DNA from: MH13 sp042140245
GTDB lineage: Bacteria; Pseudomonadota; Alphaproteobacteria; Rhizobiales; MH13
Length of the DNA: 64,000 bases
Direction: 5' to 3'
NCBI RefSeq assembly: GCF_042140245.1
Contig: NZ_CP159483.1
Span: 3,796,281 to 3,860,280 of the forward strand
A program made the translations under genes and the position numbers. Shown one piece after another: positions 50,993 through 59,771 of this stretch; the stretch's first letter is position 1, and the number at the start of each line of letters is the position of its first letter. Under the pieces are notes generated by a model. The model saw nothing but the letters and a program-made list of their open reading frames with translations, had not been told where the DNA came from and did not search any database.

Positions 50993-52024
50993 ATGGCGCA
51001 ATCCGATAAACCACTGGTGATAGCAGCGCCCGAGCCGCGCACGCTGGATTTGATTTTTGAGCCAGACCGGCTTGCAACGCTGAACATGCTTTACGACGTG
51101 ATCGAGGTGCCTGAGACCGAGATCGCGACACTGGATCCAACCGTGTTGGGACAGGCACGCTACATCGTTGGCCAGCCGCCCTTGTCGAAGGATACGCTCG
51201 CCCAGATGAAAGCACTGCGCTGTATCTTCAACGTTGAATCCAATTTGCTCGACAACATGCCCTACGATGACGCATTCGCACGCGGCATCCACGTGGTCAC
51301 GACAGGCGCTGTGTTCGCTGAGCCTGTGGCCGAGATGGGACTGGCGATGGCGCTCAACTTGGCACGGACAGTGATCGACGCAGACAATGCCTTCGGTGCC
51401 GGCCAAGAGCTGTGGGGCGGAGATGGCAACCGGTCCGCCCGCCTGTTGACGGACTCCACGATTGGTATTGTTGGCTTTGGAGATTTGGGGCGCGCGCTTG
51501 CCCGTCTGCTTGAAGGATTTCGCGCCGATATCGCTGTCTATGACCCGTGGTTGCCCGATGCCATTCTTGTTGATGCGGGCGTTCGTCCTGCCAGCTTGAA
51601 AGAGGTGCTGACGGACAGCGAAACCGTGTTTGTGGTTGCGGCGGTGACAACCCAAAACCGACACTTTCTCGACGCCGATGCGTTTGCCAGCATGCGTTCG
51701 GGAGCGAGCTTTGTTCTGCTCAGTCGTGCTGATGTGGTGGATTTTGATGCGTTGATGGACGCAGTAGCTTCCGGCCATATCGTTGCTGCCAGTGATGTGT
51801 TTCCTGAAGAGCCTTTGCCGCTTGACCATCGGGTGCGGACACTGCCCGGCTTCATTCGTTCGGCTCATCGTGCCGGAGCGCTGGACGTCGCGTTCAAGCG
51901 CATGGGTGAGATGGTGCTCGACGATATGGCACTGCTCGATCGAGGCCTGCCGCCAGTCCGGTGCAAACGGGCAGAACGCGAAACGGTCTCGCGTATGCGC
52001 TCTGCACCCGTCAGTCACAACTGA
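50993..52024 (+). CDS. D-isomer-specific 2-hydroxyacid dehydrogenase
   Basis: 343 residues. The NAD-binding motif GIVGFGDLGRALARLLEGF is near 165. The catalytic set is visible as Arg in VLLSRADVVDFDAL, Glu in DVFPEEPLPLDHRVR and His in FIRSAHRAGALD. GGGAG lies 8 bases before ATG 50993. It is divergent from the LacI gene and shares its control region, so it may be co-regulated with the allose/psicose-type importer, acting on a sugar-derived 2-hydroxy or 2-keto acid. No substrate evidence. Confidence 0.86.
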   Translation: MAQSDKPLVIAAPEPRTLDLIFEPDRLATLNMLYDVIEVPETEIATLDPTVLGQARYIVGQPPLSKDTLAQMKALRCIFNVESNLLDNMPYDDAFARGIHVVTTGAVFAEPVAEMGLAMALNLARTVIDADNAFGAGQELWGGDGNRSARLLTDSTIGIVGFGDLGRALARLLEGFRADIAVYDPWLPDAILVDAGVRPASLKEVLTDSETVFVVAAVTTQNRHFLDADAFASMRSGASFVLLSRADVVDFDALMDAVASGHIVAASDVFPEEPLPLDHRVRTLPGFIRSAHRAGALDVAFKRMGEMVLDDMALLDRGLPPVRCKRAERETVSRMRSAPVSHN

Positions 52025-52205
52025 CGCGTTTTCACCGATGCTAGGAGTGGTGACAGAACCGCATCCGTTCAACATATTGGCAGGCTAGATCTAGAACCAA
52101 ACGGCTCCGTCAACGCCGTCAATGAGTCGTCCTTTCCGTGCATTGTCGTGACCCAAGACGAGTCTTATTGTGGGGGTTGTTGATTAAGGTCTCGGAGACA
52201 TGAGC

Positions 52206-53498
52206 ATGCGATTGGTCCTGGCTGCTATTGTCCTGGCGCCCCTGCTTTGGCTGCCTGTCCTTGCAGCAAACCGGGCAACTGAGCCCGACATGGCACGCAT
52301 CGAACTTGGTCACCTGTTGTTCTATGACCCGATTCTGTCGGGCAACCAGGAAGTGTCCTGCGCGACCTGCCATCATCCGCGCTTTGGAACCAGTGATGGC
52401 GTATCACTGTCTCTTGGTGACGGCGCCAGCGGACTGGGTCCGGATCGCAGGGTGGACCCAGCCAATCCACCGGAGCAGCGCCTGCCACGGAACGCACCAG
52501 CCTTGTTCAACTTGGGCGACCCAGAATTTCAGGTGATGTTCCACGATGGCCGGCTGGAGTTCGACGCAACCAGGCCAAACAACATTCGCACGCCCCTTGG
52601 CGATGCCATGGCGGAAGGGTTCGACTCGGTACTGGCTGCACAGGCGATGTTTCCGGTCTTGTCGGCCGATGAAATGGCCGGGCACTACTCAGAAAACCCG
52701 ATCTCCGAGGCCGTTCGACTTGGACATCTTTCCTTGCCAGGTGGCGCCTGGGACCAAATCGCCGAGCGCGTCGCTGTGATCCCCGAGTATCGATCGCGGT
52801 TTAACCAGGTGCTTGGCGAAGGCGAGCCCATCACCTTTGCCGACATTGGCAATGTGATAGCTGATTTCATTGTCTTCGAATGGGAAGCCACCAACAGTCC
52901 CTATGACCGTTATTTGGCTGGCGAAAACGCCTTGAGCCCAGGCCAGCTGCGGGGTTTGAGCTTGTTTTATGGCGATGCCGGGTGCAGCACCTGTCACGCT
53001 GGCCAGTTCCAAACGGATCACGATTTCCACGCCATCGCGATGCCACAACTGGGCCCTGGCAAAGCGGCACGGTTCGAACGACATGCAAGAGACGAAGGAC
53101 GATTGCGTGTGACCGGATCTGCAGACGATGCTTTTGCCTTCCGCACGCCATCCTTGCGGAACGTTGTTCATACGGCGCCCTACGGACACTCAGGAGCGTA
53201 CGCGACATTGGAAGCCGTCGTTCGGCATCACCTCGACCCAATCGGATCACTCTATAGCTACGACCGGTCACAGGTGATCCTGCCGAGCCTTCAAGGCGTT
53301 GATGATTGGCAGATACTTGATACGCCTGAGGAATTGGCCGCTATTGCTGATGCCAATGATCTTGCACCGTTAGAACTGTCGGACGATCAGATCAGCGATA
53401 TTGTGGCGTTTCTGGATACCCTGACAGATCTCCAATCTTTAGAGGGTCGTTTGGGGATCCCAGACAGCGTGCCGAGCGGTTTGCCGGTGGATAACTAA
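52206..53498 (+). CDS. Di-haem cytochrome c peroxidase/MauG-family protein
   Basis: 430 residues with a signal peptide (about 1-20, LVLAAIVLAPLLWLPVLAA). Two haem-binding motifs are present: CATCHH near 56 and CSTCHA near 260. LGHLLFYDPILSGNQEVSCA and NAPALFNLGDPEFQVMFHDG are conserved in the family, and TPSLRNVVHTAPYGHSGAY near 320 holds the Met/His-region sequence of the C-terminal haem. ATG 52206 is better spaced from GGAG than the one at 52200. It acts in the periplasm on peroxide or a protein substrate. The stop overlaps the convergent gene by 4 bases. Confidence 0.87.
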   Translation: MRLVLAAIVLAPLLWLPVLAANRATEPDMARIELGHLLFYDPILSGNQEVSCATCHHPRFGTSDGVSLSLGDGASGLGPDRRVDPANPPEQRLPRNAPALFNLGDPEFQVMFHDGRLEFDATRPNNIRTPLGDAMAEGFDSVLAAQAMFPVLSADEMAGHYSENPISEAVRLGHLSLPGGAWDQIAERVAVIPEYRSRFNQVLGEGEPITFADIGNVIADFIVFEWEATNSPYDRYLAGENALSPGQLRGLSLFYGDAGCSTCHAGQFQTDHDFHAIAMPQLGPGKAARFERHARDEGRLRVTGSADDAFAFRTPSLRNVVHTAPYGHSGAYATLEAVVRHHLDPIGSLYSYDRSQVILPSLQGVDDWQILDTPEELAAIADANDLAPLELSDDQISDIVAFLDTLTDLQSLEGRLGIPDSVPSGLPVDN

Positions 53499-55036
53499 CG
53501 TCGATTGATATGCAGTCGTTGGTTGGTGGCAACGCTCTGCCAGTCACCAACCACTCCGTCTGGCCACACAACCCTCACCTCAGCCGTGACCGCATCGCCC
53601 AGCCCGAAATGAAGGCCATTTGAAACGCCACCGGCGTGCCCGCCGCCAACCGTCAGTTCTTGTGTCCAGGCTCTCTCGCCGGCCCGAACCTCAACATGTG
53701 CGCCAATGGCAAATCGATTGCTGTCAGCCTGACCAGGAACGATCTGCAACCATCGGCCTGCGGGCTCTGTCCTGTTTTGGTAGATCTCCATGGCAGCGCC
53801 GCGGTTTACAACCACCAAGTCTTCCAATCCATCCAAGTTAAGATCGGTCAAGACCGCACCACGGCTCTTGTCCATTGTTGCAATGCCGGCTTCCAGGCCT
53901 GCTTCTTGGAAGGACATGATCTGGGGCGTGCCAAGCAGCAAGTTGTTCGGATCGTCCATGGCGCTTCCTGGCATCTGTTCCACGTTTCCTTTGGCCACGA
54001 ACAGGTCTACGAACCCATCGTTTTGGACATCTCCAAAAGCGGCATGCCAGCCGGTCGATGGTCGACCGTCTCCACCCGTGTAAGGCCGATGCGCCGTCGC
54101 TCCAAACTCAAAGGGTGCGTCGACAAATGAAGGCGTTGTCTCTTCGGCAGCCAGCGCTTGCAAACGCTGGTCTCCCATCGATGTTAAGTACACTTCTGAG
54201 AGCCCATCACCATCCAAATCCCGGGAGGCGATCCCCATCCCCCAGAGTTGATGGCTGTTCCAGCCTTCTTCCTCGGTGAAGAGTCGAGGGACAGCCTCCG
54301 TGGCCCAAAGTTGCTCCTCACCGTCCCGAACGAAGTAGTGTCGATCGTTGGACACGCGTAAGTCGGCGCGGCCTTGGCGCCCCCAGTCGGAAAACAGCAT
54401 CGAAAGTGCACAGAACCCAGGGTCCAGAATGGTTGAATCGGTGTATCGATTGTCGGCAGGCCGCCAAAGCTCATTGCTGTCGCAAGCCTCAAAAGGGCCA
54501 TCTGGATCATCGCGATCGACATAGTTGCCGATTGCCAGTGTTGGCAGGTTTTGGCCTGTCTCCCATGTTGCAGAAAAGGCTGTGGTCCAACGATCACCGC
54601 CGTTGAACCCGATGTCGACAAAGGGTTCAAACTGGCAATCGCCCTGCCCTCTTAAGAGAAGGTTTTCACCGACCCGAAGGACAACCAGGTCAAGGATTGC
54701 ATCATTGTCGATATCGAGCGGATAAGCACCAATCACACTGGTTATTTTAAGACTATCTGGCGTGGCCGACCTGAATGATAAGAGGCCTCCTGGCTCGGAC
54801 TCGTTGACAAACAGTTGGGCTGAGTTGGACCCACCAGCAGCAAACAGCTCGGGCAGACTGTCGCCGTTGCAATCGAAGGCAGCGACGCCACCCCCAACAA
54901 AATGCTCCCAACCGCCCGTGTAAACATGCTCAGCGCTGGGCCTCAGCTCAAAACGCGGTGTGACCACGTCGGCAAGGCCAAGGCTGCACACTGTCAGACT
55001 TGCCAAGGGAACGAGGAGCAACTGGCTAGGCCGCAT
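53495..55036 (-). CDS. FG-GAP/VCBS repeat protein with ASPIC/UnbV-type C-terminus (CRTAC1 family)
   Basis: 513 residues with a signal peptide (about 1-25, LLLVPLASLTVCSLGLADV). Calcium-binding propeller repeats of the FG-GAP type are visible: AAFDCNGDSLPELFAAGG, LDIDNDAILDLVVLR, SRDLDGDGLSEVYLTS, GDVQNDGFVDLFVAKG and LTDLNLDGLEDLVVVNRG. The C-terminal part (LHFGLGDAVTAEVRVVWPDG) is the ASPIC/UnbV domain. It is secreted or surface-exposed; function unknown. ATG 55036 overlaps the end of xylR by 11 bases. It converges on the MauG-like gene, a pairing that may be functional. Confidence 0.83.
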   Translation of the reverse strand: MRPSQLLLVPLASLTVCSLGLADVVTPRFELRPSAEHVYTGGWEHFVGGGVAAFDCNGDSLPELFAAGGSNSAQLFVNESEPGGLLSFRSATPDSLKITSVIGAYPLDIDNDAILDLVVLRVGENLLLRGQGDCQFEPFVDIGFNGGDRWTTAFSATWETGQNLPTLAIGNYVDRDDPDGPFEACDSNELWRPADNRYTDSTILDPGFCALSMLFSDWGRQGRADLRVSNDRHYFVRDGEEQLWATEAVPRLFTEEEGWNSHQLWGMGIASRDLDGDGLSEVYLTSMGDQRLQALAAEETTPSFVDAPFEFGATAHRPYTGGDGRPSTGWHAAFGDVQNDGFVDLFVAKGNVEQMPGSAMDDPNNLLLGTPQIMSFQEAGLEAGIATMDKSRGAVLTDLNLDGLEDLVVVNRGAAMEIYQNRTEPAGRWLQIVPGQADSNRFAIGAHVEVRAGERAWTQELTVGGGHAGGVSNGLHFGLGDAVTAEVRVVWPDGVVGDWQSVATNQRLHINRR

Positions 55037-56252
55037 GAGCTGCCAGCCGTTGAATTGTGTGATTGGAGACGTGTTCAACTGCGTAGGCTGCGGCACCCTT
55101 GGCCCACATAAGATCGCCCCATCTGTGTATTCGGATCTCAGGAAACGCTGCATCCACCTGCACGGTTGACGCCCGCAGGCGTTCCAACACTTCAGGCCAA
55201 ACCAGAAAATCGTGAGTCATGCGCTCACCGGCCAGGATAACCAGCTCGGGATCAAAGATGTTGATCATGTTGGCCAAGCCCATGGCAAACATACGACCTG
55301 CGCGATCAAAGATGGTTTTTGCCATGGCATCACCTGCTTGAGCCTGTTCGAACAGCGCTGAAAGGTCTCTTTCCGGGGTGTCGCTTGGTCGAATATTGGC
55401 CTCGCGCAAAAGGGCATAGTCCCCGACATAGGCCTCTAGGCAACCACGTTGACCACACCGACAGAGCGCGCCTTCAAGTTGAACTTTTGTGTGCCCGAAT
55501 TCCGCGCCGCATCCTCGCTCGCCGCGATAGACATTGCCATTGAGCACGATGCCCATGCCAACGCCCTGCTCAATCGTGATGACAATGAAATTGGATCGGC
55601 CACGCCCTTCGCCGTACCGCTGCTCAGCCATGGCAACCAGGTTTGCATCATTGTCGATAAACGCCGGGAACGGCAAAGCTTTATTGAGAGTCTGCCCCAG
55701 AGCGACGTTGCGTTCACTGAGGGAAGGCGACCAGTGAACAAACCCTTTGTTGGCGTCAATCAACCCGGCCAGACCAACCCCAACAGCGGAAAGATCAGCC
55801 ATCGGCCGGTCGATCTTACGTGTAACGCTCGTAAGCATCTGCCCAACGCGTTCACTCAACTCTTGAGCCGACATGACTGCAGAACTGAGCGGCTCTTCGT
55901 GATCAGCAACAGTGTTGCCGTCGAAGTCGACCAGGATGGCCGTCGCGGCTTTGCTGGCAATCTTGATCCCTGCGATCAGATGGGCAGCACCGCGAATACG
56001 TAGAGCAACACGCGGACGCCCCCGCTTCGTGGCGGTCTGCTTAGAGAGGGGCTCGATTTCTTCGATCAGCCCAGCGCCCAACAACTCCGAGGTTATCGTG
56101 GATACAGTGGCAGGACTGACTTGCGTTTTTCGCGCGATATCAATGCGGGCAATGCTTCCTGCTGAGCGAATGGCGTGCAGCACCTGATGGCGGCTTGCTT
56201 CGCGTTGGTCCGCACTCGTTGTTGTTCTTATGTCCACCACGGCCACCTCCAT
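55026..56252 (-). CDS. xylR: ROK-family transcriptional regulator, XylR
   Basis: 408 residues. An N-terminal winged helix (ARIDIARKTQVSPATVSTIT, about 36-55) is fused to a ROK sugar-kinase-like domain with DNDANLVAMAEQRYGEG, EFGHTKVQLEGALCRCGQRG and the zinc-binding C-x-C-G-x-x-G-C-L-E motif. It faces xylF across a 189-bp promoter gap, which is the standard layout for the repressor of xylose uptake. ATG 56252 is used; a GTG at 56240 with GGAGG in front is an alternative start. Confidence 0.85.
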   Translation of the reverse strand: MEVAVVDIRTTTSADQREASRHQVLHAIRSAGSIARIDIARKTQVSPATVSTITSELLGAGLIEEIEPLSKQTATKRGRPRVALRIRGAAHLIAGIKIASKAATAILVDFDGNTVADHEEPLSSAVMSAQELSERVGQMLTSVTRKIDRPMADLSAVGVGLAGLIDANKGFVHWSPSLSERNVALGQTLNKALPFPAFIDNDANLVAMAEQRYGEGRGRSNFIVITIEQGVGMGIVLNGNVYRGERGCGAEFGHTKVQLEGALCRCGQRGCLEAYVGDYALLREANIRPSDTPERDLSALFEQAQAGDAMAKTIFDRAGRMFAMGLANMINIFDPELVILAGERMTHDFLVWPEVLERLRASTVQVDAAFPEIRIHRWGDLMWAKGAAAYAVEHVSNHTIQRLAAHAA

Positions 56253-56378
56253 GGCAAATAATTCATCAAATAAAAAAAATCGGCAAGGGTCCTATCTATG
56301 GCCACATCAAGCTGGGGGCTCACACAAAGATCGAGTGCTCAAGAATTAATTTGCCACTCAAAAAAAATATGCTACGCT
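56252..56378. promoter_or_regulatory. Candidate XylR sites and xylF promoter
   Basis: TGGCAAATAATTC (56252-56264) recurs in inverted orientation, as GAATTAATTTGCCA (56343-56356), with one extra base. Both are followed by A-rich tracts. The right copy contains TTGCCA (56351-56356), a plausible -35 for xylF with TACGCT 16 bp further on. The left copy overlaps the xylR start. These are likely paired operator sites in the only xylR-xylF gap; read by eye. Confidence 0.4.
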
Positions 56379-56441
56379 TAGCGCGCATGATGAAGCTTCG
56401 ACCAACGAAGCTCATAAAACAGGAAACTGGGAGGACACCTT

Positions 56442-57470
56442 ATGAAGTTCCTGAAACTCCTGGCTGCCAGCATTGTGGCAACCATGATGGCGGCTGTTGC
56501 ACCCGCCTCCGCGCTGACCGTCGGTGTCAGCTGGTCAAACTTTCAAGAAGAACGCTGGAAAACGGACGAGGCCGCCATTGTGGCTGCGCTGGAAGCCGCT
56601 GGCGTTGAATACATCTCGGCGGATGCTCAATCCTCTGCTTCCAAGCAGCTTTCAGATATTGAAAGCCTGATTGCTCAGGGCGTCGATGCTCTGATCATTC
56701 TGGCGCAGGATGCCCAGGCCATTGGCCCGGCGGTTCAAGCCGCTGCCGACGAAGGGATTCCCGTCATTGCCTATGACCGATTGATCGAAGACTCGCGTGC
56801 CTTCTACCTAACCTTTGACAATGTCGAAGTTGGCCGCATGCAGGCGCGCGCTGTTCTGGAAGCTGCACCTTCTGGTCGTTATGTCATGATCAAAGGTTCG
56901 CCGACTGATCCCAATGCAGATTTCCTGCGCGGTGGTCAGCAAGAAGTGCTGCAAGAAGCTATCGATTCCGGTGCCATTGAAATCGTCGGTGAAGCTTACA
57001 CTGACGGCTGGTTGCCAGCCAATGCACAGCGCAACATGGAGCAGATCCTGACCGCAACGGACAACGGTGTTGACGCAGTTGTGGCCTCCAACGACGGCAC
57101 TGCTGGCGGTGTTGTCGCTGCTCTAACGGCACAGGGCATGGAAGGCATTCCAGTTTCTGGCCAGGATGGCGATCATGCCGCTCTCAACCGTGTAGCTCTT
57201 GGCACTCAGACGGTTTCAGTGTGGAAGGATGCACGTGAACTTGGCCGCGCTGCTGGCGAGATCGCTGTTGCCTTGGCCGGCGGAGCAGCCATGAGCGATG
57301 TCGAAGGCGCTATTGAGTGGACGTCGCCCGGCGGCACGACCATGAGCTCGGTTTTCCTTGCTCCGCAGCCGATCACTGCGGACAATTTGAGCCTTGTCGT
57401 CGACGCCGGTTGGATCGAGCTGGACGCTCTTTGCCAGGGCGTTTCCAATGGCCCGGCTCCCTGCAACTGA
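56442..57470 (+). CDS. xylF: D-xylose ABC transporter periplasmic binding protein, XylF
   Basis: 342 residues with a signal peptide ending APASALTVGVS. SWSNFQEERWKTDEAAIVAA, GVDALIILAQDAQAIGPAV, VIAYDRLIEDSRAFYLTFDN and VSGQDGDHAALNRVALGTQT are the conserved blocks of XylF, with Asp and Arg ligand contacts in AYDRLI. GGGAGG precedes ATG. It is the first gene of xylFHG-xylA. A stable hairpin follows the stop, as in the other transport operons here. Confidence 0.9.
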   Translation: MKFLKLLAASIVATMMAAVAPASALTVGVSWSNFQEERWKTDEAAIVAALEAAGVEYISADAQSSASKQLSDIESLIAQGVDALIILAQDAQAIGPAVQAAADEGIPVIAYDRLIEDSRAFYLTFDNVEVGRMQARAVLEAAPSGRYVMIKGSPTDPNADFLRGGQQEVLQEAIDSGAIEIVGEAYTDGWLPANAQRNMEQILTATDNGVDAVVASNDGTAGGVVAALTAQGMEGIPVSGQDGDHAALNRVALGTQTVSVWKDARELGRAAGEIAVALAGGAAMSDVEGAIEWTSPGGTTMSSVFLAPQPITADNLSLVVDAGWIELDALCQGVSNGPAPCN

Positions 57471-57498
57471 TTTCCTGATCTTGTAGGCAATTTAAGCG

Positions 57499-57527
57499 AC
57501 GTGTGCCCGGCTTGGCTGGGCACACGT
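57499..57527 (+). terminator. Hairpin after xylF
   Basis: A 13-bp stem with one G-U pair, ACGTGTGCCCGGC (57499-57511) with GCTGGGCACACGT (57515-57527), three-base loop, followed only by TTA. It is a very stable stem in the xylF-xylH gap, so it probably protects the xylF message and partly reduces read-through. Confidence 0.6.
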
Positions 57528-57606
57528 TTAACAGAAGTGTGAGTCCCGCGCTCATGCTTTGGCATCAAGTTGGCGGGCACCAAGCTGGCACGTGGAGTAA
57601 CCTGAA

Positions 57607-58902
57607 ATGGCTCAAACCGACGTCCAACCCTTGCCTCAAGGGCGCAAGACTATCATTCAGCAACTTGAACTTGATATGCGCTTGCTGGGGATGCTTGGAG
57701 CTTTCCTGGTGCTTTGTGTGGGATTTGACCTATTCACCGACGGTCGCTTCCTAACACCACGCAATATCTTCAATCTGACCATCCAGACCGTTTCAGTCGC
57801 GATAATGGCATGCGGTATGGTGTTTGTGATCGTCACGCGGCACATCGACTTGAGCGTTGGTGCCCTGCTGGCAACCTGTTCGGCGATCATGGCAATGACC
57901 CAGACCGCTATCCTACCGGAGATGCTGGGGCTGGGGCTCAATCACCCGTTGACGGCGCCAATAACCATTCTGGTCGGACTGATGGCCGGAACGCTTATCG
58001 GAGCCCTTCAAGGGTGGATGGTTGGCTATCTGACAATCCCCGCCTTCATTGTGACGCTGGGCGGCTTATTGGTTTGGCGCAACGTGGGATGGCACATCAC
58101 CAACGGTCAAACGATTGGCCCGCTCGATCAGAACTTCCTTGTCTTTGGCGGGATCAATGGCACATTGGGACCGACTGTATCGTGGATTCTCGGCGGTTTG
58201 GCTGCGCTTGTCGCCGTGCTGGTACAATGGAATAGCCGCCGCGCGAAAGAGAAACACGGCTTTGCAGCCAAACCTATGTGGGCCGAGCTAACGCTCTCCG
58301 GGATCATTGCGGTGGCAATCCTCGGCTTCATCTGGATACTGAACAGTTATCAAATCCCGGCTGCTCGCTTGCGGCGCTTGTTCGAAGCTCGCGGCGAAGT
58401 CATGCCGGAAGGCTTTACCGCGACCTACGGCTTGCCGGTTTCGGTCTTGCTTCTCATTGCGGTTGCCATCGGCATGACAATCATTGCCAAGCAAACACGG
58501 TTGGGCCGCTACATTTTTGCGACTGGCGGCAACCCAGACGCGGCTGAACTGTCAGGCATCAACACGCGTTTGTTGACCGTTAAAGTGTTCGCCCTGATGG
58601 GCGCGCTAACGGCGCTGTCAGCTGTTGTTGCCTCATCGCGCTTGGCCAATCACACCAACGACATCGGAACCCTGGACGAGCTTCGTGTGATCGCAGCGGC
58701 CGTCATTGGTGGGACGGCTTTAGCAGGTGGTGTCGGCACCATTTTTGGAGCAATCCTAGGCGCACTGATCATGCAATCGCTTCAATCCGGTATGGCGATG
58801 GTTGGGGTGGATGCGCCCTACCAAAACATCGTTGTCGGCGCTGTTCTGGTGTTCGCCGTCTGGATCGACATTGTCTATCGCAAGCGGACGGGGATTAACT
58901 GA
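57607..58902 (+). CDS. xylH: D-xylose ABC transporter permease, XylH
   Basis: 431 residues, a polytopic membrane protein. FVIVTRHIDLSVGALLATCS near 80 is the family signature, FATGGNPDAAELSGINTRLL near 315 the conserved late segment and AAAVIGGTALAGGVGTIFGA the cytoplasmic loop. It is longer than RbsC because of a middle region (about 195-290) with extra helices, which is normal for XylH. GTGGAG lies before ATG. It ends just before xylG. Confidence 0.9.
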   Translation: MAQTDVQPLPQGRKTIIQQLELDMRLLGMLGAFLVLCVGFDLFTDGRFLTPRNIFNLTIQTVSVAIMACGMVFVIVTRHIDLSVGALLATCSAIMAMTQTAILPEMLGLGLNHPLTAPITILVGLMAGTLIGALQGWMVGYLTIPAFIVTLGGLLVWRNVGWHITNGQTIGPLDQNFLVFGGINGTLGPTVSWILGGLAALVAVLVQWNSRRAKEKHGFAAKPMWAELTLSGIIAVAILGFIWILNSYQIPAARLRRLFEARGEVMPEGFTATYGLPVSVLLLIAVAIGMTIIAKQTRLGRYIFATGGNPDAAELSGINTRLLTVKVFALMGALTALSAVVASSRLANHTNDIGTLDELRVIAAAVIGGTALAGGVGTIFGAILGALIMQSLQSGMAMVGVDAPYQNIVVGAVLVFAVWIDIVYRKRTGIN

Positions 58903-58903
58903 T

Positions 58904-59674
58904 ATGGCTGATACAGATCACGGCACGCCGCTTGTCGAAATGCGCAGCATGTCAATCAGCTTCGGCGGCATCCGTGCCGTCGACGACGTCACTGTTGATC
59001 TCTATCCAGGCGAAGTTGTTGGCCTCTTGGGGCACAATGGCGCGGGGAAGTCGACGCTGATTAAGATGTTGTCTGGCGCTTATGAGCCTGACAGCGGAGA
59101 TATCTTCGTCAATGGCCAGAAGGTGACGATCGCCAATCCACGCGATGCACGCTCGCACAATATCGAAACAATCTACCAGACTTTGGCCCTGGCCGACAAT
59201 TTGGACGCAGCCGCCAATCTGTTTCTAGGCCGCGAACTGCTGAATGGTGTCGGGTTGGTGGATGATGCCGCCATGGAAGCTGAAACACGCAAGATCATGC
59301 ATCGGCTGAACCCGAACTTTCAGAAGTTTTCAGCTCCAGTTTCTGCATTGTCCGGTGGCCAACGCCAGTCTGTCGCAATTGCACGGGCTGTGTATTTCAA
59401 TGCCCGTATCCTCATCATGGATGAGCCGACGGCTGCTCTTGGCCCGCACGAAACGCAGATGGTTGCAGAGCTGATCCATCAGCTTAAAGCCGAAGGCATT
59501 GGTATATTCCTTATCGATCACGACGTGCACCAGGTGATGGAGCTGTGTGACCGCGCAAGTGTGATGAAGAACGGCAAACTCGTTGGAACCGTCAACGTCA
59601 ACGAGGTCACCGACGATGATCTTCTCGGCATGATCATCTTGGGCAAGCACCCGCATGAAAGCGCGGCCGCCTAG
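58904..59674 (+). CDS. xylG: D-xylose ABC transporter ATP-binding protein, XylG (single-domain form)
   Basis: 256 residues with one nucleotide-binding domain: Walker A LLGHNGAGKSTLIKML, signature ALSGGQRQSVAIARAV, Walker B RILIMDEPTAAL and switch His in IFLIDHDVHQVME. E. coli XylG has two fused domains and about 510 residues; this alphaproteobacterial form has one and should dimerise. ATG 58904 starts 2 bp after the xylH stop; an in-frame start at 58802 lies within xylH and is not supported. Confidence 0.9.
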   Translation: MADTDHGTPLVEMRSMSISFGGIRAVDDVTVDLYPGEVVGLLGHNGAGKSTLIKMLSGAYEPDSGDIFVNGQKVTIANPRDARSHNIETIYQTLALADNLDAAANLFLGRELLNGVGLVDDAAMEAETRKIMHRLNPNFQKFSAPVSALSGGQRQSVAIARAVYFNARILIMDEPTAALGPHETQMVAELIHQLKAEGIGIFLIDHDVHQVMELCDRASVMKNGKLVGTVNVNEVTDDDLLGMIILGKHPHESAAA

Positions 59675-59771
59675 CGCAAGAGGCTGGGAGCAGGAACCTT
59701 TGGCGCATCAGAGCACATAAAAATGGCCATGCACGCGACACTGATGCGCTCAATGGCCCAGGAGGACTCAC

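Noticed and set aside
50828..52075. A 415-codon minus-strand frame antisense to the 2-hydroxyacid dehydrogenase
   Set aside because: No domain, no ribosome binding site, and the plus-strand gene has a complete NAD-binding motif and catalytic triad.
52178..52199. Short repeats upstream of the MauG-like gene (AAGACGAGTCTT nearby at about 52155) as an operator
   Set aside because: Only five-base arms; too short to support without a partner regulator or a second copy.
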